A stretch of DNA of 13,202 nt from the NCBI GenBank assembly GCA_025462805.1, contig JAOAPJ010000334.1, positions 1 to 13,202 on the forward strand, written 5' to 3'. Shown piece by piece: positions 1 through 6,725 of the stretch. The translations under genes and the position numbers were made by a program. The notes beneath the pieces were generated by a model that was not told where the DNA came from, did no database searches, and saw nothing but the letters and a program-made list of their open reading frames with translations. The stretch is from Acidobacteriaceae bacterium (GTDB lineage Bacteria; Acidobacteriota; Terriglobia; Terriglobales; Acidobacteriaceae). Within the stretch, counting starts at the first letter, position 1; each line of letters starts with the position of its first letter.

Positions 1-54
1 CAGCAGGCCCAGTCCCGGCAGAACGACCAGCAGCCGGTACAGCAGGCCCAGTCC
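1..54 (+). repeat. Exact 15-bp direct repeat within the Gln-rich coding linker
   Basis: CAGCAGGCCCAGTCC occurs at 1-15 and again at 40-54, exactly 39 nt (13 codons) apart, encoding QQAQS both times. It is an in-frame repeat of the Gln-rich linker. Whether the array continues upstream cannot be seen because the window begins at the first copy. Confidence 0.7.
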
Positions 55-1110
55 AACAATCCCGACCAGCCCTACACTCCTCCTCCCAGCCAGACCCCCA
101 CTCAGCCACAGCCAGGCGGGCAAGGGAACTGGGGCGCCGCCGGGCCGCCGCCGGATGCGCAGAACGGCCAGATTCCCCAACAGCAGGCGCCGGCGAGTGG
201 GGACCCGTCCTCCAGCAATCAGTACCCCATCCAGGATCCTGGTCAGGATGACGGCCCGCAGCAGCAGCAACGCCCGCCCTACCCAGCCCCCCAGCCTCCG
301 CAGCAGAACCAATACCCACCGCAGCAGCAGCCATACCCGAATAGCCAATACCCCCAACAGGGGCCTAATCAGCAGCATTACCCGACCCAGAGCCGTGCGT
401 ATCAGCCGCAGCTCTCGTCCAATCCTTTGACCATTCCGGCGAACACGCTGATTTCCATTCGGACGTCGGAGCCGCTGGATAGCCGGCGCCTGCAGGGCGG
501 CGAGAGCTTCCAGGCAACTGTCGCTCAGGACATCTACCAGGGCCCATACTTGGCCATTCCGCGAGGGGCGGTGCTCCATGGCCGCGTGGTCAATGTGAAG
601 AAGCCGGGCGCGCTTAGCGGCGGGGCCGGGTTCGCTCTACAGATCGTCTCGCTCAACCTCGGCGGCCAGGAGTACCCAGTCGCGACTGACACCTTCGCCA
701 CTGACACGCGCGGCAAAGGCGGCTACACCACCGCGAACACCATTGGGGTGGGAGCCATCGGCGCCCTCATCGGCGCAGCCGCGGGCGGCGGTCCTGGAGC
801 GGCGATCGGTGCGGTCGCGGGGGGAGCCGCCGGTCTGGGTGTCTCTGCCGCCAGCGGCAATCCCCGCGAGGTGATGCCGCCGGAGACGCTGCTCACTTTC
901 CACCTCCGCGCTCCGCTGACCGTGAATCCAGTCAGCTACGGAGAGGTGCAGCGTCTGCAGGCATCTGCGACGCCGCCCCGCCCACAGATGGTGCGGCGTC
1001 CCTCACCTTACCCCTATGGCTACTATCCGCCGCCACCCCCGCCCCCGCCGTACTACTACGGTGCCTACTACTATCCGTATCCCTACTATCACTACCGCTA
1101 CTGGCGTTAA
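1..1110 (+). CDS. Gln/Pro-rich glycine-zipper protein, 5'-truncated by the window edge
   Basis: The frame is open from base 1 to the TAA at 1108-1110, giving 369 visible residues; the real start lies upstream. A TTG at 427 could be called as a start, but the same frame continues uninterrupted before it, so it is internal. Visible residues 1-141 are a low-complexity Gln/Pro/Tyr/Asn linker. Residues 142-236 form a beta-rich domain (IPANTLISIRTSEPLDS, then IPRGAVLHGRVVNV) of a type common in acidobacterial envelope proteins, loosely like TrbI/VirB10 beta-barrel segments. Residues 249-280 are a glycine zipper with Gly at short intervals, a pattern that packs or inserts in membranes. The last ~35 residues are almost all Tyr, Pro, Arg and Trp, including a run of eight prolines. 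No enzymatic motif is visible. A role at the cell envelope is inferred from composition; the exact function is unknown. The signal peptide, if any, is outside the window. Confidence 0.8.
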   Translation, partial: QQAQSRQNDQQPVQQAQSNNPDQPYTPPPSQTPTQPQPGGQGNWGAAGPPPDAQNGQIPQQQAPASGDPSSSNQYPIQDPGQDDGPQQQQRPPYPAPQPPQQNQYPPQQQPYPNSQYPQQGPNQQHYPTQSRAYQPQLSSNPLTIPANTLISIRTSEPLDSRRLQGGESFQATVAQDIYQGPYLAIPRGAVLHGRVVNVKKPGALSGGAGFALQIVSLNLGGQEYPVATDTFATDTRGKGGYTTANTIGVGAIGALIGAAAGGGPGAAIGAVAGGAAGLGVSAASGNPREVMPPETLLTFHLRAPLTVNPVSYGEVQRLQASATPPRPQMVRRPSPYPYGYYPPPPPPPPYYYGAYYYPYPYYHYRYWR

Positions 1111-1127
1111 GCCGCCAAACGGCGCGT

Positions 1128-1159
1128 GGAGTAGCCCTCCTCGCGCCGAGCTATATAAT
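1128..1159 (+). promoter_or_regulatory. Possible sigma-70-type promoter for the PpiD-like gene
   Basis: A perfect TATAAT lies at 1154-1159, in an AT-rich patch that stands out from its GC-rich surroundings, 74 nt before the ATG at 1234. No convincing -35 hexamer is present: bases 1131-1136 (gtagcc) do not resemble TTGACA. The -10 box alone supports this call, and the transcription start is not determined. Confidence 0.35.
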
Positions 1160-1233
1160 TGAGGGGATTTGATACCAGGCGTGCCGCTCAGTGGCCCCTG
1201 AGACTGTGCCTCCCTTAAAGGTTTCCTCGCTTC

Positions 1234-3198
1234 ATGATTCGCTTCCTGCAAAAAGATTCACGCCTCATCAAGGGCATCTTCATCGTCATCATCGGGCTCG
1301 CCTGCATCACCATGGTCGTCACGCTGGTGCCTGGCATCTTCGCCGATCAGGCCTCCGCGTCTGACACTTACGCGACGGTACGTCCATCCGGCCCGCTCGG
1401 CCGCTACTTCGGCAGCTCTCGCGATATCACCAACCGTGAGGTCTCGCTGATCGCTGCCCGCATGGCGGAGCAGCGGCACTACCCGGAGCAGGCCATCCCT
1501 TACCTCATGCCGCAGGCCGGCCAGGCGCTGATCCAGCGCGAGATCCTGCTGCAACAGGCGGACTCCATGGGTCTGAAGGCGACGCCCGATGACATCCGGC
1601 GCGAGCTGCGCGAGGGACCGTGGGCCCAATATCTCTTTCCCAATGGACAGTTCGTCGGCAAGGATCGCTATGCCGACTTCACCGATCGCCTGCATGTCTC
1701 CACCGCGGAGTTCGAAAAACAAATCGGCATTGAGCTCGAGATCAATCGCCTGGAGGCGCTAGTAACCGGCGGCGTCCTCGTCTCGGACAAGGAAGTCGCC
1801 GACAGCTATCGCCGCCAGAACACCAAAGTGAAGTTCGACTATGCCGTGCTGAACGGGGAAGACATCCGGAAACAGATAGATCCCACGGACGCAGACCTGC
1901 AGAAGTTCTTCCAGCAGAACGCCGCGCGTTATAAGGACGCAGTCGCCGAGACGCGCAAGATCAGCTATCTCGCCTTCGCTCCGGAGCAGGCACCCGGTGG
2001 CACGCCACAGATCAGCGATCCGGAGGCGCAGCAGTACTACCAGCAGCATCTGAAAGACTACGCGGTGCCGGACCAGGTGAAGGTTCGTCACATCTTGATC
2101 GCTGTACCGCCCGGGGCCAACGCCAAGGCGGATGCAGAAGCCAAGGCGAAGGCCGAGGATGTTCTAAAGCAGCTTCGCGCCGGTGGCGACTTCGCCGCGC
2201 TGGCCAAAAAGTACTCCGAGGATCCGGGTTCGAAGGAGCAGGGCGGAGAACTGGGCATGCTACAGCACGGCGTCACTGTCCCCGAGTTCGACAAAGCTGC
2301 CTTCTCCCTCTCACCCGGCCAGATCTCCGAGCCCATCAAGACCAAGTTCGGCTATCACATCATCCAGACAGAAGAGAAGCAGACCGCACACACGAAACCC
2401 TTCAACGAAGTGAAGGGAACGATCGTCGCGAATATGGTGCGCGAGCGTGAGGCGCAGGCGGCGCAGACCTTTGCCGAAAATCTGGCAGCTGAGGCGAAGA
2501 AGGAAGGCCTGGAGAAGACAGCGGCTGCGCATCATCTGCAGGTCACCACCACCGACTACATGGCACAGGGCGCGATCGCTCCAGGGCTCGCCGATAGTTC
2601 AAAGCTGATAAGCCAGGCCTTTGCCACGAAAAAGGGCGGTGCTCCAGTTGTGGCCTCGACTGGCGAGGGCTACGCGGTCCTTCAGGTGGTCGATATTCAC
2701 CCCGCACACGCGCCGAGCTTCGCAGAGTACAAGTCGCACCTGCTCGAAGACTTCCGCGATCAGCAGCTGCCGCAACTGCTCGCGGCCAAGGCCAACGCCA
2801 TGGCGGCCCAGGCGAAGCAGAGTGGCAACCTGCAGGGCGCAGCCAAGGCCGTCGGAGCGACCGTCAAGTCGAGCGACCTGGTGGCACGTGATGGCCAGGT
2901 GCCTGACCTCGGCCAGATTGGCCAGATGGCCCCTCAGATCTTCACCCTCAATCAGGGCGAAGTCTCGAACGTCATCAACACCGGCCGCAACGGCGTGGTT
3001 GTGAAGATCACTGACAAGCAGGAGCCCAGCTCTGGAGACATCGCGAAGAACGTGGCGCAGGCGCGCGAGCAGATGATTGCGCAGCGACGCGAGGAGATGT
3101 TCGCGGTCTACGTCAGCTCCATCACCCAGCAGTACGAGAAGGCCGGCCGGGTGCGCATGAATAAGAAGGCTCAGCAGCAGCAAAGCGTTCTCGGTTAA
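1234..3198 (+). CDS. PpiD-like membrane-anchored peptidyl-prolyl cis-trans isomerase (parvulin family)
   Basis: The product is 654 residues, close to the length of E. coli PpiD. Residues ~12-34 are a single membrane segment after a short basic N-terminus (MIRFLQKDSRLIK), so the rest should be periplasmic. Residues ~40-260 resemble a SurA/PpiD N-terminal chaperone domain. Residues 283-380 are a parvulin (PpiC/rotamase) domain with VRHIL (H286), the GGELGML loop and FGYHII (H375). Two further segments, 462-488 and 569-595, repeat the second half of the parvulin fold without the N-terminal RHIL strand. This arrangement resembles the degenerate C-terminal modules of PpiD. PpiD-type proteins help fold secreted and outer-membrane proteins at the inner membrane. 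An AAAGG at 1217-1221, 12 nt before the ATG, is a weak ribosome site; this start places the membrane anchor correctly. The gene ends at a hairpin terminator and is probably monocistronic. Assignment to PpiD rather than a generic SurA/PrsA-like foldase rests on the anchor and the domain layout. Confidence 0.87.
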   Translation: MIRFLQKDSRLIKGIFIVIIGLACITMVVTLVPGIFADQASASDTYATVRPSGPLGRYFGSSRDITNREVSLIAARMAEQRHYPEQAIPYLMPQAGQALIQREILLQQADSMGLKATPDDIRRELREGPWAQYLFPNGQFVGKDRYADFTDRLHVSTAEFEKQIGIELEINRLEALVTGGVLVSDKEVADSYRRQNTKVKFDYAVLNGEDIRKQIDPTDADLQKFFQQNAARYKDAVAETRKISYLAFAPEQAPGGTPQISDPEAQQYYQQHLKDYAVPDQVKVRHILIAVPPGANAKADAEAKAKAEDVLKQLRAGGDFAALAKKYSEDPGSKEQGGELGMLQHGVTVPEFDKAAFSLSPGQISEPIKTKFGYHIIQTEEKQTAHTKPFNEVKGTIVANMVREREAQAAQTFAENLAAEAKKEGLEKTAAAHHLQVTTTDYMAQGAIAPGLADSSKLISQAFATKKGGAPVVASTGEGYAVLQVVDIHPAHAPSFAEYKSHLLEDFRDQQLPQLLAAKANAMAAQAKQSGNLQGAAKAVGATVKSSDLVARDGQVPDLGQIGQMAPQIFTLNQGEVSNVINTGRNGVVVKITDKQEPSSGDIAKNVAQAREQMIAQRREEMFAVYVSSITQQYEKAGRVRMNKKAQQQQSVLG

Positions 3199-3225
3199 AC
3201 AACCTTCGCCTGACGGCACAACACG

Positions 3226-3265
3226 GCCCGTGTTCGCAGGAATCTCTCCTAGAGCACGGGCTTTT
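3226..3265 (+). terminator. Rho-independent-like terminator after the PpiD-like gene
   Basis: GCCCGTG (3226-3232) pairs perfectly with CACGGGC (3255-3261), followed directly by TTTT (3262-3265). The 22-nt loop can form a second short stem (AGGA 3238-3241 with TCCT 3247-3250). It lies 28 nt after the stop codon and separates this gene from malQ. Confidence 0.65.
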
Positions 3266-3300
3266 CACGTCCTGGCCATAACATTGGAACTGCTTCCCCT

Positions 3301-4824
3301 ATGCCTCTCGATCGCTCGTCTGGTCTCCTGCTCCACATCTCCTCCCTTGACTCGGTTGGCGGTATCGGCGACTTCGGCCCCGCCGCCTATGGCTTCGCCG
3401 ATTTCCTCGCAGCGGGCAAGCAGCGCCTCTGGCAGGTGCTGCCGCTCAATCCGGTCGGCTATGGCAGCTCGCCCTACTCTTCCATTTCCGCCTTCGCCGG
3501 CAACCCGCTGTTCATCTCGCTCGAGTTGCTTGTCACCTGGGGATGGCTGCGGCCGGAAGAACTGGTTGAATATATCGCCGCTACGGGCACACATCCCTGC
3601 CGCATTGACTTCGAGCTGGTGCGCGAGACCAAGATGCCGTTGCTGGAGCGGGCAACGCGGCGCTTTCTCTCCGCACCCACCCCGGAGACATGGCAGGCGT
3701 ACCAACGCTACTGTGCAGAGAACAGCTCCTGGCTCGAAGACTTTGTACTTTTCAACGTGCTGCGCCGCGAGTACGCCTCCGCCTCCTGGAATACATGGCC
3801 CGCTGCGATAGCCCATCGTGACCCCGCGACGCTCGAGCGCCTGCGCACCGAGCTGGTAGACAAGCTAAATGTCGAGCGCGTCGTCCAGTTCGCCTTCGAC
3901 CGCCAGTGGGCGGCGCTCCGCCACTACAGCTTCGAACGCGGAATCCGCTTCGTCGGCGATGTCGCCATCTTCGTCTCGTACGACAGCGCTGATGTCTGGA
4001 CGCATCCGGAGCTCTTCGAGCTGCGCGACGATCTCTCGCCCATCCGCGTCTCGGGTGTGCCACCTGACTACTTCAGCGTCACCGGGCAGCGATGGGGGAA
4101 CCCGCTCTACCGCTGGGATGTTCTCGCCGAGCGCAACTTTGACTGGTGGGTCGATCGCATCCGGCGTGCTCACGCGATGTACGACATCATTCGCCTCGAC
4201 CACTTCCGCGGCTTCGAAGCGTACTGGGCCATCCCGGCGGAGGAGGAGACGGCAGTGAAGGGAGAGTGGGTCAAGTGCCTAGGGGCGCAGCTCTTTTTGA
4301 GATTACGCGAAGCACTGGGAGAGATTCCCTTCATCGCTGAAGATCTCGGCATGATTACGCCGGAGGTCGACCAGCTTCGCGCCCAGTTCGGCTATCCCGG
4401 CATGCGCATCCTGCAGTTCGGCTTCGGCGATCGCGGCGCGCATAACTACCTGCCACATCGCTACCAGCGCAATTCCGTCGTCTACACCGGGACGCACGAT
4501 AACAACACGACAGCGGGCTGGTGGGCCAACGGGGCCAGTGATCACGAGCGCGAGGCTGTCCGCATCTACACTGGTACCAGCGGTGAGCAGTCGATCGTAT
4601 GGCCGCTCATCCGCGCCGCCGCAGAATCGGTCGCGGACACCTGCATCTTCCCCCTGCAGGATGTGCTTGAGCTAGGCTCCGACGCGCGCATGAACACCCC
4701 GGCTGAGGCCAACGACAACTGGAGCTGGCGTCTCGCCAGGGGGGCTATCCGGTCCGAGCACTCGCAGCAACTCGCCGCCCTCACCGAGCTCACCGACCGC
4801 GATGTCATTGAGTCCCCGGCCTAG
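3301..4824 (+). CDS. malQ: 4-alpha-glucanotransferase (amylomaltase, GH77)
   Basis: The enzyme transfers alpha-1,4-glucan segments between maltodextrins (disproportionation) in the cytoplasm, in maltose, glycogen and trehalose metabolism. The 507-residue product matches the short, Thermus-type amylomaltases rather than the longer enteric MalQ. The GH77 signatures are all present: an N-terminal SSGLLLHISSL block, GYGSSPYSSISAFAGNP in the first barrel segment, RLDHFRG with the predicted nucleophile D300, IAEDLG with the predicted acid/base E347, and YTGTHDNNT with D400 as transition-state stabiliser. The spacing of the three acidic residues (47 and 53) closely follows that of Thermus amylomaltase. 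HISSL replaces the more usual HPTSLP, a mild N-terminal variation. The ATG at 3301 has only a weak upstream GGAA (3286-3289) but begins just before the conserved N-terminal block. Terminators on both sides suggest separate transcription. Its pathway partner treY lies 1.9 kb downstream on the other strand. Confidence 0.95.
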   Translation: MPLDRSSGLLLHISSLDSVGGIGDFGPAAYGFADFLAAGKQRLWQVLPLNPVGYGSSPYSSISAFAGNPLFISLELLVTWGWLRPEELVEYIAATGTHPCRIDFELVRETKMPLLERATRRFLSAPTPETWQAYQRYCAENSSWLEDFVLFNVLRREYASASWNTWPAAIAHRDPATLERLRTELVDKLNVERVVQFAFDRQWAALRHYSFERGIRFVGDVAIFVSYDSADVWTHPELFELRDDLSPIRVSGVPPDYFSVTGQRWGNPLYRWDVLAERNFDWWVDRIRRAHAMYDIIRLDHFRGFEAYWAIPAEEETAVKGEWVKCLGAQLFLRLREALGEIPFIAEDLGMITPEVDQLRAQFGYPGMRILQFGFGDRGAHNYLPHRYQRNSVVYTGTHDNNTTAGWWANGASDHEREAVRIYTGTSGEQSIVWPLIRAAAESVADTCIFPLQDVLELGSDARMNTPAEANDNWSWRLARGAIRSEHSQQLAALTELTDRDVIESPA

Positions 4825-4871
4825 GCTGACGCGCTCCCTCGAACGCAAGCGAACACGAAGTTCCGGGTGGT

Positions 4872-4896
4872 CGTCTGCCATCGGCAGACGCTCTTT
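4872..4896 (+). terminator. Hairpin terminator downstream of malQ
   Basis: A perfect 8-bp stem, CGTCTGCC (4872-4879) and GGCAGACG (4883-4890), has a 3-nt ATC loop and is followed by CTCTTT. It lies 47 nt after the malQ stop and before the radical SAM gene, so that gene probably has its own promoter in 4897-4982. A TTGACG at 4907-4912 is present there, but no -10 box at a usual distance was found. Confidence 0.65.
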
Positions 4897-4991
4897 ATCA
4901 TCCCGCTTGACGGCAAGGACTATAGTTACAGGCGACGTCGGCTCGTGCGCCGGGCGAGAGGCCCGTTCCAGTCGGCTCATCCGGAGAGTCC

Positions 4992-6668
4992 ATGCCTGAA
5001 GCGTTGCATGCTATCCCTTCCCCCGCGATCTTGGCTAATGATCAAGTAACCTTTCGCCCCCTGGGGACGGACATCAACGTCTTGATGGTGTGGCCGCGCT
5101 TTCCGTCGTCTTTCTGGGGCTTTGAGGGCGTGCTCGAAATGATCCCCGAAGCCGCGATGACGCCGCCCCTCGGTCTCATCACGGTGGCTGCCCTCTGTCC
5201 TCCATCGTGGAACATCCGTCTGCTGGATCAATGCTTTCAGGAGATTCGCGATGAAGACCTGCTCTGGGCGGACCTGGTCATGGTCAGCGCCATGCACGCG
5301 CAGCGCTTCAACGCCCGCGAAATCCTTGCGCGGGCGCGTGCCTTCGGCCGGCGCACCTTTGTCGGGGGGCCCTGGGCCAGCACAGATCACGAAGCCGTCT
5401 TGCAATATGCCGATCATGTGCTGGTCGGCGAAGCGGAAGAGGCCTTCGCCTCAATCGCGACAGCATTGGAGCAGGGAACCGCGCAGCGCCTCTACAACGT
5501 GATTGAAAAGCCGGACATGACCACAGGTCCAATGCCGCGCTTCGAACTGTTGCAGCTGGATATGTACACCTCCATGCCCGTGCAGTTTTCGCGTGGCTGC
5601 CCCTTTCAGTGCGAGTTCTGCGACATTATCACCATCTATGGCCGCAAGCCACGCGCCAAGACTCCGCCACAGCTCATCGCGGAGCTCGATCGGTTGCGCG
5701 AGCTCGGCTGGCGCAACGAGGTCTTCATCGTCGATGACAACTTCATTGGCAATCATCACAAGGCGCTTGCGCTCTCCCGCGAGCTGGCCGAATGGCAGGT
5801 TCGCCATAACCACCCCTTCTCCTTCTACACCGAAGCGTCCATCGATCTTGCAGCAAAGACAGAACTGCTCAACGCGATGGTCGAAGCGAATTTCATGTAT
5901 GTCTTCATCGGCATCGAGACACCTTCATCAGAGGCGCTCAAGGAATCGCGCAAGTTCCAGAACCTGCGGAACGACAACGTGGAACAGGTGCGCATCATCC
6001 AGGAGGCGGGCCTGTGGGTGCTTGCGGGCTTCATCGTCGGCTTCGACTCCGACGACGAGACCATCTTCGAGCGCCAACGCCGGTTCATCGAGCTCACCAA
6101 CATCACTTGGGCTATGGCTGGAGTCCTGCAGGCGCCGCCCACGACTGCGCTCCACGACCGCATGAAGCGCGAAGGCCGGCTCCACGAAGACAGCGAGGCG
6201 CTGACCAACTTCAGCGCGCCTAACTTCGATCCGGTCCTGCCCGTCCCTGTGCTGCTGCGTGGCCTTAGTACCCTGCTCTCCGGACTCTACGAATCGAAGC
6301 CCTTCTTTGAGCGTGCGCTTCGTTCGCTCGAGGTATGGCGGCCTCGGAACACGCAAGTGCCGCCCTCTCTCTCCATGTCCTACAACCTGCGCGCGATGGC
6401 AGGGTCCGTCTGGCATCAAGGCCTCCGCTCGCCCTACAAGCGTGAGTACTGGAAGTTCCTCTACCAGCTCATCCGCAGATTTCGCAGCCATCCGGCAAAG
6501 CTATGGCTGGGATCCATGGTGCTGATGTCCGCGCATCACTTCCTCATCTATTCGCGCGAGGTCGCCGCGCAGTTGGAGCAGGAATGCGTCTCGCTGGAAA
6601 AGAAGCAGGCGGGCTCCACGCGTGACCCGGCGCTGAGCGCTGCCTTGAAGTTGGCCGCGAGAGCCTGA
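4992..6668 (+). CDS. B12-binding-type radical SAM protein (HpnP-like family)
   Basis: The 558-residue product has a Rossmann-like cobalamin-binding domain at ~28-170 (INVLMVWPRFPSSFW, FVGGPWAS, VLVGEAEE). A radical SAM barrel follows at ~195-400, with the cluster motif C203-x3-C207-x2-C210 in FSRGCPFQCEFCDI, then FIVDDNFIGN, TEASIDLA and FIGIETPSSEAL. The C-terminal ~150 residues resemble the DUF4070-type extension. The block around the cysteines and YGRKPRAKTP is typical of the family that contains HpnP, the hopanoid C-2 methylase. Such enzymes usually methylate unactivated carbons using methylcobalamin. I do not assign hpnP: no hopanoid gene is in the window and this family is large. No clear DxHxxG cobalamin motif is visible (VSAMHAQRFN lies in the expected region), so a His-off or altered B12 mode is possible. 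GGAG at 4983-4986 lies 5 nt before the ATG. The ~27 residues before the first beta strand are an extra N-terminal extension. It converges with treY, 57 nt away. Confidence 0.82.
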   Translation: MPEALHAIPSPAILANDQVTFRPLGTDINVLMVWPRFPSSFWGFEGVLEMIPEAAMTPPLGLITVAALCPPSWNIRLLDQCFQEIRDEDLLWADLVMVSAMHAQRFNAREILARARAFGRRTFVGGPWASTDHEAVLQYADHVLVGEAEEAFASIATALEQGTAQRLYNVIEKPDMTTGPMPRFELLQLDMYTSMPVQFSRGCPFQCEFCDIITIYGRKPRAKTPPQLIAELDRLRELGWRNEVFIVDDNFIGNHHKALALSRELAEWQVRHNHPFSFYTEASIDLAAKTELLNAMVEANFMYVFIGIETPSSEALKESRKFQNLRNDNVEQVRIIQEAGLWVLAGFIVGFDSDDETIFERQRRFIELTNITWAMAGVLQAPPTTALHDRMKREGRLHEDSEALTNFSAPNFDPVLPVPVLLRGLSTLLSGLYESKPFFERALRSLEVWRPRNTQVPPSLSMSYNLRAMAGSVWHQGLRSPYKREYWKFLYQLIRRFRSHPAKLWLGSMVLMSAHHFLIYSREVAAQLEQECVSLEKKQAGSTRDPALSAALKLAARA

Positions 6669-6725
6669 TACACGGATCCTGTCGCTACTCGTCCCGACTC
6701 AACCGTCAGGATATGGTGCTGGCGG

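Noticed and set aside
1111..1124. Small GCCG/CGGC hairpin just after the first gene as a terminator
   Set aside because: The stem is 4 bp and no T-tract follows.
4907..4926. TTGACG and TATAGT as a promoter for the radical SAM gene
   Set aside because: The two hexamers are only 8 nt apart, far from the usual 16-18 nt.
6676..6712. ATCCTG/CAGGAT inverted repeat between the radical SAM gene and treY, possible bidirectional terminator
   Set aside because: Only 6 bp with a 25-nt loop and no T-tract on either strand, so it is too weak to call.
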